Source: Methanococcus aeolicus Nankai-3
Lineage (GTDB): Archaea; AGJL01; Methanococci; Methanococcales; Methanococcaceae
Assembly (NCBI RefSeq): GCF_000017185.1
Contig: NC_009635.1
Location: 498,563 to 562,562, forward strand
DNA length: 64,000 nt
Direction of reading: 5' to 3'
A program made the translations under genes and the position numbers. Shown in pieces: positions 17,192-26,126 of the stretch (positions within the stretch are counted from its first letter, which is position 1; each line of letters begins with the position of its first letter). The notes under the pieces were generated by a model. That model saw only the letters and a program-made list of their open reading frames with translations, did no database searches and had not been told where the DNA came from.

Positions 17192-18151
17192 TTATTCAAA
17201 TAATTTCAGTTTTATCTTTTTATTTTCATTCATTAAAACAGATACCCTACTATCAAAGGCATCATCTTCCAATTTGTAGAAGCTATTGTTATCCAAAATT
17301 TTGCTTAATTCAAGTATTTCCTCATGTTTAAGCATGTCGTCAAGATTTAATCTTTTTCTTGAATATCCTACATTCATATATGATTTTAATTCTATTAAAT
17401 TAGCATTTGCTTTTTCGTAAATTGGGATAAATTTTTCAATGTCATCGTTATAATCCCTTATAATGGTGGTTCTTAGACAGGTTCTTTTTTTATCATTCAA
17501 TATGTCAAGAGTATCCATTATTTTATTCCATTGAGTTTCAGTTCCCCTACATATTTTTTTATAGCTATCAAGGTCATAGGCATCGACGGATATATATAAT
17601 TGAGTTGGATTTATTTCCTCAATAACTTCTGTTAATATACCATTTGACACCACAAATGTAGAAAATCCTTTTTTATGGAATATTTCAATTAGCTCCTTAA
17701 AATAGGGATAAATCGTAGGTTCTCCTGAAAGAGATAAAGCCACATGCTTAGGATTTGCCAATTCATTGTATTTCTGTTCCCCAATTCTATCTAATATACC
17801 TTTATATCCAGTAATAAGCGTATTATGCATTTTTAATATATTTTCTGCCACTATTTCAGGTTCGTCCCATTTTGGCATTTTATAATTTGAGTTGTTATCC
17901 ATGCCTATGTCCGAAGGTAAAGCCCTCCAACAAAATATACAACTTTGCTGACACCAAATTACCGAAGGTGTGCATTGAATACATCTATGAGTTGCAATAC
18001 CATAGAACTTTGATTTATAACAACTTTTATTTTCCAGAAGGGCTTTTTTTACCCAGCCACATAATTTAACTGCTGAATGTTCTTTTATTTGATAGTGTTG
18101 TTTTCTTAACACAGTGTAAATTTCATTAGGTATATTTTCGTTTTTTTCCAT
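17192..18151 (-). CDS. taw1: tRNA 4-demethylwyosine synthase TYW1
   Basis: A 319-residue radical SAM enzyme that builds the tricyclic base of wyosine at G37 of tRNA-Phe from N1-methylguanosine and pyruvate. The radical SAM motif is CQQSCIFCWR, and the second-cluster cysteines precede it (CGWVKKAL, CYKSKF, CIQC). SLSGEPTIYPYFKELI is the conserved SAM-binding block, and YMNVGYSRKRL is typical. Length equals archaeal Taw1. The start is the ATG at 18151. It is upstream of pstK, another tRNA gene. Confidence 0.92.
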   Translation of the reverse strand: MEKNENIPNEIYTVLRKQHYQIKEHSAVKLCGWVKKALLENKSCYKSKFYGIATHRCIQCTPSVIWCQQSCIFCWRALPSDIGMDNNSNYKMPKWDEPEIVAENILKMHNTLITGYKGILDRIGEQKYNELANPKHVALSLSGEPTIYPYFKELIEIFHKKGFSTFVVSNGILTEVIEEINPTQLYISVDAYDLDSYKKICRGTETQWNKIMDTLDILNDKKRTCLRTTIIRDYNDDIEKFIPIYEKANANLIELKSYMNVGYSRKRLNLDDMLKHEEILELSKILDNNSFYKLEDDAFDSRVSVLMNENKKIKLKLFE

Positions 18152-18280
18152 TTTTTATCACGGCAATATAAATTAATAATAAAAATAATATTATCATGTG
18201 AATATATAAAATATATACAGAAATAAAATATAAAACTATAAAATAAATAAAATATAAAAAAACCAAAATTATTTTTATGT

Positions 18281-18835
18281 CTATTTCAACATATAAAAAT
18301 AATCATTTAACCAATCTACAACACCTTTTTTAACAAGGTTATTTTCAATGGCATTAATTATTTCATTTACTATATCTATTGGAGCTCCGTTGGTGGTATC
18401 AATTTCATAAACCTTGGGGGAGTTATCAAGTGATTCAATGAGGCACACATCTAAACATTCAGCTTCAATATTTTCTTTAATTTTATTAGAGCTATATTTT
18501 CTGTTTTTTAATCTCTCCAATATTATTTCAGGGTTGCATCTAAGCACTATCGTATAATCCGCATCAAGTAAATGACTTACATGTCCATCTAATACAATAT
18601 TTGAATTATTGGTATATTCTTTTTTTAAATATTTTCGGAGCTCCGAAAAATCCACCACAAAAGAGTCCATAGATATATCTTTTTCGATATATAGATTATT
18701 ATCTTTTACTATTTGGGTTATATCTATGTAATTATAACTAGGGCTATTTTTATTATTTTTATTCAGTTCATCAACCAATATTTTTGATATTGTAGATTTT
18801 CCAACGCCGGGTGTTCCTGTTATGGCTATTTTTAT
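18281..18835 (-). CDS. Adenylate kinase-like P-loop kinase (AK6/Fap7 type) with apparent ATA start
   Basis: Read from an ATA at 18835-18833, the protein has 184 residues starting IKIAITGTPGVGKSTISKILVDEL, which gives the full Walker A; later segments VVDFSELRKYLK, VLDGHVSHLLDADYTIVLRCNPEIILERLKNRKY and NVEAE-like IEAECLDVCLIES match the AK6 nucleotide kinase family. The first ATG (18778) would cut off the P-loop and kill the enzyme. Going upstream from the P-loop to the next in-frame stop I find no ATG, GTG or TTG. A good ribosome site, GGTGA, stands 4 nt before the ATA, the spacing used elsewhere here. So either translation starts at ATA, or a point change destroyed an ATG. Family members act on NMPs and in ribosome maturation. 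Confidence 0.72.
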   Translation of the reverse strand: MKIAITGTPGVGKSTISKILVDELNKNNKNSPSYNYIDITQIVKDNNLYIEKDISMDSFVVDFSELRKYLKKEYTNNSNIVLDGHVSHLLDADYTIVLRCNPEIILERLKNRKYSSNKIKENIEAECLDVCLIESLDNSPKVYEIDTTNGAPIDIVNEIINAIENNLVKKGVVDWLNDYFYMLK

Positions 18836-18901
18836 TATTTCACCTGATTTTATATTATGTTCAAAAATATATATTATTTAAACGCAATATATTAATATTT
18901 A

Positions 18902-19426
18902 TTATTCTGCATTTTTAGAATATCTGTCAAGTTTAATTCCACTCTTAACTGCAATAATTACACTTTCATCTATTTTTCCTAGGGTATAATCCATAGTTTC
19001 CAAGTATTTTTTAAAATCAGAAAATTCTTTAATAATAGCCTCTATTGGAATATCTTCCAGGTTGATTATAACTACATCATGTTCTATTATTTTTTTAAGA
19101 TTGTCAAAATCATCGGGTGCCTTTATTCGTGCCGTGAGTAATTTTGGGGGTATTTTTTCTTTTACTATTTTGATTTTAGGTTTGGATTCTACCTCTGGTT
19201 TCTCTTTTATCTCTATTTTAATTTTATTTTTATCAGTAATTTCTTTCAATGGTTCTGGGGCAGGGGGATTTTTTATTACATTTTCTACATATCCCCTATC
19301 ATTTACCTCCTCAGAAGAATATTCCTCACCAATTACCACATAATCATCATCCACAGGCACCTGAACTGGTGGCCCATCATTTCCAAACAATTTTAGTTTT
19401 AATTTATCAATAGCCTTTTTAACCAT
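18902..19426 (-). CDS. sepF: Cell division protein SepF, archaeal
   Basis: A 174-residue protein. The N-terminus (MVKKAIDKLKLKLFG) is amphipathic and would bind the membrane. A Pro/Lys/Glu-rich linker spans about residues 20-90, and the C-terminal SepF core follows: TARIKAPDDFDNLKKIIEHDVVIINLEDIP, then DFKKYLETMDYTLGKIDESVIIAVKSGIKL. Archaeal SepF anchors FtsZ at the division site. The FtsZ gene is not nearby. Start at ATG 19426 lacks a strong ribosome site but has the amphipathic helix intact. Confidence 0.85.
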   Translation of the reverse strand: MVKKAIDKLKLKLFGNDGPPVQVPVDDDYVVIGEEYSSEEVNDRGYVENVIKNPPAPEPLKEITDKNKIKIEIKEKPEVESKPKIKIVKEKIPPKLLTARIKAPDDFDNLKKIIEHDVVIINLEDIPIEAIIKEFSDFKKYLETMDYTLGKIDESVIIAVKSGIKLDRYSKNAE

Positions 19427-19615
19427 ACTACTTACCTACTTATTTATTTTTAACTTTTATATGATATATTTATAAATATATTTTTAGTGTATATTTAATA
19501 TATTTTATAACATATATATTATGTATCTTTTTTATATGTTATGTATTTGGTATCCTTTATATATGGTATCCTTATGTATTTGGGAGCTCCCGTAGTAAAA
19601 ATTATCGATTAACAA

Positions 19616-19727
19616 ATAGTTAATCTTCGGTCTTTTTCAGTTAAATCCATAATAAAGCTAAATTAGTAGCCCCACTTAATATGATAACAGAGGACAGATA
19701 AAGGACATTTCTTGAAGATTAACTATA
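19616..19727. repeat. MITE-like element (copy 5) upstream of pgk
   Basis: A 112-bp element with ends ATAGTTAATCTTCGGTC and CTTGAAGATTAACTATA. The inner sequence CGGTCTTTTTCA matches copies at 9.8 and 22.3 kb, the middle does not. It lies between sepF and pgk, which diverge, and may add to or separate their promoters. Confidence 0.78.
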
Positions 19728-19872
19728 AATACAGAATATATATTATATACTATTAAGTATCCATAAATATAAAGATAATAAAGATAAAAATAAACGAAAT
19801 ATATGCGCCGTATTATGATATACGAATATCAATATTATATGTAAATCTTATATAATTTCAAGGAGGAATATT

Positions 19873-21132
19873 ATGCTATTGACCATTGATAATTTTGATT
19901 TTAAAGGAAAAACTGTTGCATTGAGAGTAGATATAAACAGCCCCATAGACCCCCAAAATGAGATAATATTAGATGATGCACGAATAAGGGCATGTTCTGA
20001 TACAATAACAGAATTATCCAATAATGGAGCAAAAGTAGTAATAATGGCACACCAAAGCCGACCGGGAAAAAAAGATTATACTACCTTGAAATCCCATGCC
20101 GAAATACTTTCCAAAGTATTAAATAAAGAAGTTAAATATGTAGATGACATGTTTGGCTCTCATGCCGAGTCTACAATAATTAATATGGAAGATGGCGACA
20201 TCGTATTGCTTGAAAATGTTAGATTCTATGCCGAAGAAGTTTTAAAAGATTGGAAAAAATGGAAAGACGACACACCTAAAAAACAGGGCAAAACCCTAAT
20301 GATACGAAAGATACACCATTTATTTGATTATTTTATAAATGATGCTTTTGCAGCGGCTCATAGGGCTCAACCATCTTTGGTGGGATTAGCATATTATGTT
20401 CCAGCAATTGCGGGAAATGTTATGTATAATGAAATAAAAACCCTTAGTAAGGTATTAAATAATCCCGAAAAGCCTTGTGTTTTTGTGTTAGGTGGTGCAA
20501 AAGCTGATGATAGTATCGAAGTAATTAAAAATGTTCTCAGTGGAAACATTGCAGATAAAATATTAATATCAGGAATTGTAGCGAATATATTTTTGCTGGC
20601 AAAAGGCTACGACATAGGAGATAATAAGGCCGTAGTAGAAAGTATGGGATATTTAAATCAAATAGAAATTGCAGAACAGTTAATAGCTACATACGGCGAT
20701 AAAATTGTATTTCCAATAGATGTTGCACTAAATATCGATGGAGAACGAAAAGAAGTAGATTTAAATCTTAATGAAAAAATAGAATATCCTATTTATGATA
20801 TGGGTAGTAAAACTATAGAATTATATAATGGCCACATAAAAAATGCTAAAACTGTGGTTGCCAATGGTCCTGCTGGTGTTTTCGAAAATAAAAACTTCAT
20901 AAAAGGGACAGAAGGTATTTTAAATAGTATGGCTGAAACCGATGCATTTACTATAATTGGCGGAGGACATTTATCTGCTGCGGCGGCGGTTGTTGGATTG
21001 GATAAAAAAATGGACCACATAAGCACCGGGGGAGGTGCATGCATTGAGTTTTTAGCAGGAAAAACCCTTCCAGTAATCAAAGTTTTGGAAAATTCATATA
21101 ATAAATATAGGCAATATGGTAGAAATATATAA
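19873..21132 (+). CDS. pgk: Phosphoglycerate kinase
   Basis: A 419-residue archaeal phosphoglycerate kinase, interconverting 1,3-bisphosphoglycerate plus ADP with 3-phosphoglycerate plus ATP; in methanogens it serves mainly gluconeogenesis. Signature LRVDINSP at residues 16-23, [33 protein letters not shown] and [12 protein letters not shown]; the C-terminal nucleotide domain ends [16 protein letters not shown]. Length is normal for archaea. The start follows CAAGGAGGAATATT. No gene is close enough for an operon. Confidence 0.95.
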   Translation: MLLTIDNFDFKGKTVALRVDINSPIDPQNEIILDDARIRACSDTITELSNNGAKVVIMAHQSRPGKKDYTTLKSHAEILSKVLNKEVKYVDDMFGSHAESTIINMEDGDIVLLENVRFYAEEVLKDWKKWKDDTPKKQGKTLMIRKIHHLFDYFINDAFAAAHRAQPSLVGLAYYVPAIAGNVMYNEIKTLSKVLNNPEKPCVFVLGGAKADDSIEVIKNVLSGNIADKILISGIVANIFLLAKGYDIGDNKAVVESMGYLNQIEIAEQLIATYGDKIVFPIDVALNIDGERKEVDLNLNEKIEYPIYDMGSKTIELYNGHIKNAKTVVANGPAGVFENKNFIKGTEGILNSMAETDAFTIIGGGHLSAAAAVVGLDKKMDHISTGGGACIEFLAGKTLPVIKVLENSYNKYRQYGRNI

Positions 21133-21241
21133 CTAAAATATGAATAAATTACTATTTTATCATATATATAATATGATAAATATATAACTTAATATTAATA
21201 TAATTGTTTTATCAATTTTATCAATTTTTTAGAGGAGCTCC

Positions 21242-22216
21242 ATGAATTTAAAAAAATTAGCATCAGAGTTAAAGGAATTTGAAGGCGTAAGTAGGAAAAA
21301 AGAAATAAAATCAGTAGTAGAATCATTAAGATATGATGACAGCGAATATTATTTTGATATTATATCAGATTTTGGAGACGATGCCGCAATAATTGGCATA
21401 GATGAAGAAAAAGCCATATTATTAGCTGCCGATGGAATTTGGGGAAATTTGTTGGAAAAAGACCCCTATTGGGCAGGTTATTGTGCCGTCCTCGTAAATG
21501 CCAATGACATCGCAGCAATGGGAGGAGCTCCCATAGGCATGACAAACATTATAAGCATAAATGATGAAGAAGTTGGAAAGGAAGTTTTAAGAGGCATTAA
21601 AGACGGAGTTGAAAAATTTGGTATCCCTATGATTGGAGGACATACTCATCCCGATGCCAAATGCAATGTTCTAGATGTTTCAATTACGGGAATTGTAAAA
21701 AAAGACAGCGTATTGAGAAGTGATACAGCAGAAATAGGGGATAAAGTAGTTTTTGCCTATGATTTAGATGGTAAAATACATGAAAAATTTGATTTAAATT
21801 GGGACACTACCACAATGAAACCAAAAAAACTTGTAAGAGACCAGTTAAAAGCCCTTGAAATAATCGGAGAAAAAAAACTTGCCACAGCATGTAAAGATAT
21901 TAGCAACCCTGGAGCTCTTGGAACTCTTGGTATGTTGTTGGAAGTCTCCAAAAAAGGAGCAATAGTGGATATTAATAAAATACCAATGAATAAAGAGGTC
22001 CCATTAAACCAGTGGTTAAAAATATATCCTGGCTGTGCCTTTGTATTTACGGCAAAAGAGGAAAACATAGAAAAATTAAAAGAAGTTTTGAAATTTGTAA
22101 ATATAACTGCGGAAGTTTGCGGTGAAGTAATCGAAGAAAGAAAATTAATAGTTAAAAAAGATGAAGAAGAAGAAATTTTGTTTGATTTTAATAAAGAATA
22201 TATTTGTGGATGCTAG
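21242..22216 (+). CDS. Methanogenesis marker protein 2 (AIR synthase/SelD-like)
   Basis: A 324-residue member of the PurM/HypE/SelD superfamily of the methanogen-specific marker 2 type. ISDFGDDAAIIG, AADGIWGNLLEKDPYWAGYCAVLVNANDIAAMGGAP and GGHTHPD are the nucleotide and metal-binding blocks of AIRS-like proteins; NPGALGTLGMLLEVSKKGA is in the second domain. The family occurs across methanogens and its reaction is not established. A GGAGCTCC palindrome lies directly before the ATG, so GAGGAG within it acts as the ribosome site. Two more copies of similar sequence lie inside the gene. Confidence 0.88.
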   Translation: MNLKKLASELKEFEGVSRKKEIKSVVESLRYDDSEYYFDIISDFGDDAAIIGIDEEKAILLAADGIWGNLLEKDPYWAGYCAVLVNANDIAAMGGAPIGMTNIISINDEEVGKEVLRGIKDGVEKFGIPMIGGHTHPDAKCNVLDVSITGIVKKDSVLRSDTAEIGDKVVFAYDLDGKIHEKFDLNWDTTTMKPKKLVRDQLKALEIIGEKKLATACKDISNPGALGTLGMLLEVSKKGAIVDINKIPMNKEVPLNQWLKIYPGCAFVFTAKEENIEKLKEVLKFVNITAEVCGEVIEERKLIVKKDEEEEILFDFNKEYICGC

Positions 22217-22242
22217 GAAAAATAAAAAATAAGAGGAGAAAT

Positions 22243-22378
22243 TATAGTCAATCTTCGGTCTTTTTCATAAATATACCACAATTAAAAAGCCAAAATATAT
22301 TGTTATATTACTAAAAACGAAGTAAATATGCATAATAATTTATGGCACATAAGGACAGTTATATTGAAGATTAACTAT
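22243..22378. repeat. MITE-like element (copy 6)
   Basis: A 136-bp element with ends TATAGTCAATCTTCGGTC and TATTGAAGATTAACTAT. It begins 26 bp after the stop of the marker-2 gene and ends about 20 bp before the next start. Its inner left part matches the copy at 19.6 kb, and its body (ATTAAAAAGCCAAAATAT) resembles the copy at 13.9 kb. Confidence 0.78.
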
Positions 22379-22399
22379 GGATGACTTATTGGTGGTAAA

Positions 22400-22693
22400 A
22401 TGAAAATAATGATAGATGGAGTATTTTATAATGATGAAATGATTGATTTTAAAAAAATAATGAAAAATCTTGTAAAAGAATTGGGTGATGCCGTAATAGT
22501 TAGGTCTTTGGAGCTCCCTGAAATTGGAGCAATTTATGAAGATTCATATTATTATAGATGCGGATTTACATTGGATAAAGAGATTACCGAAAAAATGGAT
22601 AAAGAAGAATTGGATAAACTAAAAGAAAAAATTATTTCATTATTTCCCGAAAATACCTCTGTCTATAGTTTAATTTGCGAGATATACGAATAG
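22400..22693 (+). CDS. Hypothetical protein, 97 residues
   Basis: Not recognised. It starts MKIMIDGVFYNDEMIDFKKIMKNLVKELGDAVIVRSLELPEIGA and ends in a helix with LKEKIISLFPENTSVYSLICEIYE; mixed alpha/beta, cytoplasmic, one Cys in RCGFT. The ribosome site GGTGGTAAA is good. It is 28 bp upstream of a methyltransferase gene in the same direction and may form an operon with it and pheA. Confidence 0.65.
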   Translation: MKIMIDGVFYNDEMIDFKKIMKNLVKELGDAVIVRSLELPEIGAIYEDSYYYRCGFTLDKEITEKMDKEELDKLKEKIISLFPENTSVYSLICEIYE

Positions 22694-22721
22694 ATATACG
22701 AATAAATAATAAAATGATAAA

Positions 22722-23429
22722 ATGGATAAGGAAAAACAAACAGTAAAAAAATTTTACGATAATTGGAAAATTGAAAATTTTCCAAAATATATTAATCTTT
22801 TAATGGAATTTGAGGAAGATTTATTGATAAATATTATAAATAATTCAGATAATTTTAAAAAAATAAAAAATAATTTAATTTTAGATTGTGGTTGTGGGCA
22901 TGGTTCCTATTATAATTTAACAAAGGAATATAATGCCATATATTTTGATTTTTCCACAAACTTATTAAAAAAATTTGAAAAAAAACATAACTTAAAAACT
23001 AATAAAATATGCGGGGATATTTCTAATTTGCCATTTAAAGACAATTCTTTTGATTTAATATTATGTATAAATGTGCTGGAACATATCAAAGATTACAAAA
23101 AAGCATTGATGGAGATTAAACGAGTTTTAAAACCAAATGCCATGGCAATAATCGTTGTAGTGAATAAAGAAAGCTGTATAAATGAAGATATTTTTAATGA
23201 TTTTGTAGTATATCATAGACCGTTAAAAAAATCAGATTTTAATAATCTAATGGGATTTGACTTAATAAAATGTATATCATTTTATTTTATACCCCCACTA
23301 TTTAAAATATTTCCCGCATTTATTTTAAAAAGAATATTGTCCATATTTCATAAAGTTGATATTAAATTAAATGAAATATTCAAAAATAAAGGGCAATTTT
23401 TGTATATTGAATTAAAAAAGCAGGAGTGA
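22722..23429 (+). CDS. Class I SAM-dependent methyltransferase
   Basis: A 235-residue Rossmann-type methyltransferase. Motif I is LILDCGCGHGSYYNL (residues about 50-64), then IYFDFSTNLLKKF, GDISNLPFKDNSFDLILCINVLEHIKDYKKALMEIKRVLKPN (motifs II-IV). The C-terminal part with FFIPPLFKIFPAFILKRIL is hydrophobic. The substrate cannot be told. It follows the 97-residue gene and precedes pheA on the same strand. Confidence 0.83.
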   Translation: MDKEKQTVKKFYDNWKIENFPKYINLLMEFEEDLLINIINNSDNFKKIKNNLILDCGCGHGSYYNLTKEYNAIYFDFSTNLLKKFEKKHNLKTNKICGDISNLPFKDNSFDLILCINVLEHIKDYKKALMEIKRVLKPNAMAIIVVVNKESCINEDIFNDFVVYHRPLKKSDFNNLMGFDLIKCISFYFIPPLFKIFPAFILKRILSIFHKVDIKLNEIFKNKGQFLYIELKKQE

Positions 23430-23475
23430 TTTATTATAAAATAAATAATAATAGTAAATAATAATTGGTGGATTT

Positions 23476-24312
23476 ATGATTTATTGCTTGGGACCAAAAG
23501 GAAGCTATACAGAAGAGGCAGCAGAAATATTTTCAAAAATAATAAAAGATAAAAATATTGAATATTGCAACTCGATATATGAAGTATTTGAACGAGTAGA
23601 ACAGGGAAATAATAATTGTTATGGGGTAGTTCCTTCTGAAAACTCCATAGAAGGTTCTGTATCTCTTACAATGGATTTACTTTTAGAATTTCCTGTAAAA
23701 ATATTGGGGGAAGTAGATATAAATATAAATCACTGTTTAATTGGATACAGTAAAGATAAAATTAAAAAAATATTGGCTCATCCACAGGCATTGGCCCAAT
23801 GTAGAAAATATATAAAAAAACACGATTGGGAAACAGAATCAGTTTTAAGCAATAGTATGGCGGTTAAAAAAGTATATGATATGAAAAACGAAGAATTAGG
23901 GGCAATAGCATCAAAAAAAGCTGGAAAATTATATAATTTAAATATTCTTGATACAAATATACAGGATTATCCAAACAACACCACACGATTTATATTAATT
24001 GGAAAGGACTGTGAAGATTCAAATGATATATCATTTACTAATAACGACACTACAAAAAAATCTACAATAATAATTGAATTAATCGGGAATAAACCCGGAG
24101 CCCTATACAATATATTAAAAGAATTCAATAAAAAAAATATCAATTTAACGAGAATAGAATCCCGACCATCTAAAACAAAATTGGGTAGTTATATATTTTA
24201 TATTGACTATGAAACACCAGAAAATGAAAAAGAATTAATTAATTCATTGAAAAATTATGTTTCCAATATAAAATATTTGGGGAGCTCCAATATCTTTTCA
24301 AAATTTTTATAG
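23476..24312 (+). CDS. pheA: Prephenate dehydratase
   Basis: A 278-residue monofunctional enzyme that converts prephenate to phenylpyruvate in phenylalanine synthesis. The catalytic domain holds GPKGSYTEEAA, VVPSENSIEGSVSLTMDLLLE and NNTTRFILIGKD (TRF motif). The C-terminal ACT domain (ELIGNKPGALYNILKEFNKKNINLTRIESRP) gives feedback control by phenylalanine. Length and order are those of archaeal PheA. The ribosome site TTGGTGGATTT precedes the ATG. Confidence 0.94.
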   Translation: MIYCLGPKGSYTEEAAEIFSKIIKDKNIEYCNSIYEVFERVEQGNNNCYGVVPSENSIEGSVSLTMDLLLEFPVKILGEVDININHCLIGYSKDKIKKILAHPQALAQCRKYIKKHDWETESVLSNSMAVKKVYDMKNEELGAIASKKAGKLYNLNILDTNIQDYPNNTTRFILIGKDCEDSNDISFTNNDTTKKSTIIIELIGNKPGALYNILKEFNKKNINLTRIESRPSKTKLGSYIFYIDYETPENEKELINSLKNYVSNIKYLGSSNIFSKFL

Positions 24313-24346
24313 TTAATTTTGGGAGCTCCCTTAGAATATCAATTAT

Positions 24347-24676
24347 TTATATTAATAAGTTGCCAATGGCAAGAATTAACATAATTCCCATAAATCCCAA
24401 ATGAGCCGAATAAATCCCGGTGTTTTGGAATTGGGTTTTTAATATGTTGCATATTGTTCCACATATGGTGAATGGAGTAATTATCTGCAATGCTATTGCC
24501 ATATAATGTATAATATTATTATCGATAAACAAAGAAGCTACTGTAAATACAAATGCAAGTATAAGGGATGCAAAATGAGGCATTAACCTCATTCCTGTCA
24601 TTCTAAATGTAGCAAATCCTGAAAGCATACTTCCAAAAATTACGGATAATGATATTAGCGTAATAATTTCATTCAT
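24347..24676 (-). CDS. Small membrane protein in the sulfur-relay group
   Basis: A 109-residue, strongly hydrophobic protein with about three transmembrane helices (ITLISLSVIFGSMLSGF, ASLILAFVFTVASLFI, GFMGIMLILAIGNLLI). Not recognised as a known family. Its gene begins 9 bp after the TusA-DsrE fusion gene on the same strand, so it may be a membrane partner of that protein. Confidence 0.7.
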   Translation of the reverse strand: MNEIITLISLSVIFGSMLSGFATFRMTGMRLMPHFASLILAFVFTVASLFIDNNIIHYMAIALQIITPFTICGTICNILKTQFQNTGIYSAHLGFMGIMLILAIGNLLI

Positions 24677-24685
24677 AATATCACC

Positions 24686-25504
24686 TTATAACCATACTGG
24701 TCTAACGGTTGGTTTTGATAAATAGTTAAAGAATGTCGGAGCTCCTGCAATTTCAAATCCATCTTCCAAATTTTTCGCACTTATACCCCTAAATTCTGCA
24801 CTTAATTCACAGACATATATTTTAATTCCATTATTTAATGCATTTTTAACTAATTCGCTTAATTTTGGGAAAGCTGGATGTTTAACTTTATCGCATTCTC
24901 CTTTTTGCCCCATACTTGCACCATCAAGCATTAAAAATATTGTGGGTTTTAACTTCATTTTTAAAGCCACATCTGCCATCATAAAGGTAGAATATGCTTT
25001 TTCGGCATTTCCTGTTCCAGTGGTATTTATTATAAATATCTCGTCAATATTAACGGAGGTAGCTCCTTCCTCTTTCTTTTCTCCCTTTTTTATTAATATT
25101 TTGTATGTTCCATCAGTTTGTTCCTCAACAGATACAACGACATGTCCCATACTTTTTAATCCTTCGGTCAAATCTACCAAAGCAGGTTTTCCAGCGTTGA
25201 TTTCAAGGAGCTCCCCTGTTTCCATTTTTTCAAGGATATCGGAAACCATCATTATAGGTCCTGGGCATGTTGCTCCAACTACGCTTATTGTTTTATTTGC
25301 CACAATTTCACCCACGAGTATCTTTATTGTATTTCCTTCTTTTTCTATTTTATAGCCTAATTTTTTTATTGAATTTTCAATATCTTTTATTTGATTTTCG
25401 CCATCTGTCTCAACAATCAATATTCCGTCTTTCATTTTACTTAAAACAGCATCTACCAATATAGATGGACTTCTTAAACATTTTACAGATATTTTTCTTA
25501 TCAT
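24686..25504 (-). CDS. TusA-like/DsrE-like fusion, sulfur carrier
   Basis: A 272-residue fusion. Residues 1-68 look like a degenerate TusA domain with a cysteine (SVKCLRSPS). Residues about 70-145 form a standard TusA domain with the CPxP motif GATCPGPIMM (Cys80). Residues about 155-272 are a DsrE/F-type domain (FIINTTGTGNAEKAYSTFMMADVALK, YVCELSAEFRGI). TusA and DsrE pass persulfide sulfur. With the membrane protein, the CxxC protein and thioredoxin nearby this suggests a sulfur-relay or reduction module; the acceptor is unknown. Starts after GTGATGTT. Confidence 0.82.
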   Translation of the reverse strand: MIRKISVKCLRSPSILVDAVLSKMKDGILIVETDGENQIKDIENSIKKLGYKIEKEGNTIKILVGEIVANKTISVVGATCPGPIMMVSDILEKMETGELLEINAGKPALVDLTEGLKSMGHVVVSVEEQTDGTYKILIKKGEKKEEGATSVNIDEIFIINTTGTGNAEKAYSTFMMADVALKMKLKPTIFLMLDGASMGQKGECDKVKHPAFPKLSELVKNALNNGIKIYVCELSAEFRGISAKNLEDGFEIAGAPTFFNYLSKPTVRPVWL

Positions 25505-25508
25505 AACA

Positions 25509-25703
25509 TCACTCCATTAAGTTCTTGATTATGTCGCATTTTGGATATGTTATTTCTATTATTTCATACCCATAATCCTCCAATAACATTTTAATTGTGG
25601 TTTTGGTATCCTCTCCCCTACACAAACCACATGCAACTTTTAAATTTTTGTTATTATTATCTATTTTTTTATTTTCGTCTTTGCAAGTTATTATTATTTT
25701 CAT
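25509..25703 (-). CDS. Small CxxC protein, unknown function
   Basis: A 64-residue protein with ACGLCRGEDT and another cysteine at YPKCDII. A CxxC beside TusA/DsrE and thioredoxin genes suggests a redox or sulfur role. It ends 4 bp before the TusA-DsrE start, so the two are likely translated together. No family recognised. Confidence 0.6.
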   Translation of the reverse strand: MKIIITCKDENKKIDNNNKNLKVACGLCRGEDTKTTIKMLLEDYGYEIIEITYPKCDIIKNLME

Positions 25704-25800
25704 AATATCTTTTATTACTATATTCTATTGTGTTATGAAATAACACAACCGATAAATATTAAAAAAATAAATTATAATATTAAATTATATTTATTTAATA

Positions 25801-26049
25801 TTATAAACTCAATAATTTTTCTTTTAACTGTTCTTTTTGTGGAGCTCCCATAAATGCCACTTCACCATCTATTACAATAGTGGGCACTGCCATAATTCCA
25901 TAATCTGCGGCTCTTTTTGGTTCTTCCATAACATTTACATGCTCTACTTCAAAATCTCCCTTAATTTCTGCTAAAACTTCCTCAACTGCTCTTTTAGCTG
26001 CCGGACAGTGTGGGCACTGTGGTGATGTGAATACTTCTATTTTTACCAT
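25801..26049 (-). CDS. trx: Thioredoxin/glutaredoxin-like protein
   Basis: An 82-residue thioredoxin-fold protein with the active site SPQCPHCPAAKRAVEE and the cis-proline loop AVPTIVIDGEVAF. It matches the short glutaredoxin-sized thioredoxins of Methanocaldococcus that reduce disulfides. I take ATG 26049 as the start, after GGAGGGATAATA; an upstream ATG at 26067 would cover the ribosome site. It is a separate unit from the sulfur-carrier genes just downstream. Confidence 0.9.
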   Translation of the reverse strand: MVKIEVFTSPQCPHCPAAKRAVEEVLAEIKGDFEVEHVNVMEEPKRAADYGIMAVPTIVIDGEVAFMGAPQKEQLKEKLLSL

Positions 26050-26126
26050 TATTATCCCTCCTATCATTTATTAATTATTATTTAATTTTATGCCTATTTA
26101 TTATATTTTAATTATGCTATTTAATA

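Noticed and set aside
21234-21241. GGAGCTCC as a general ribosome-binding site
   Set aside because: It fits at this one gene, but most of the copies lie inside genes or far from starts.
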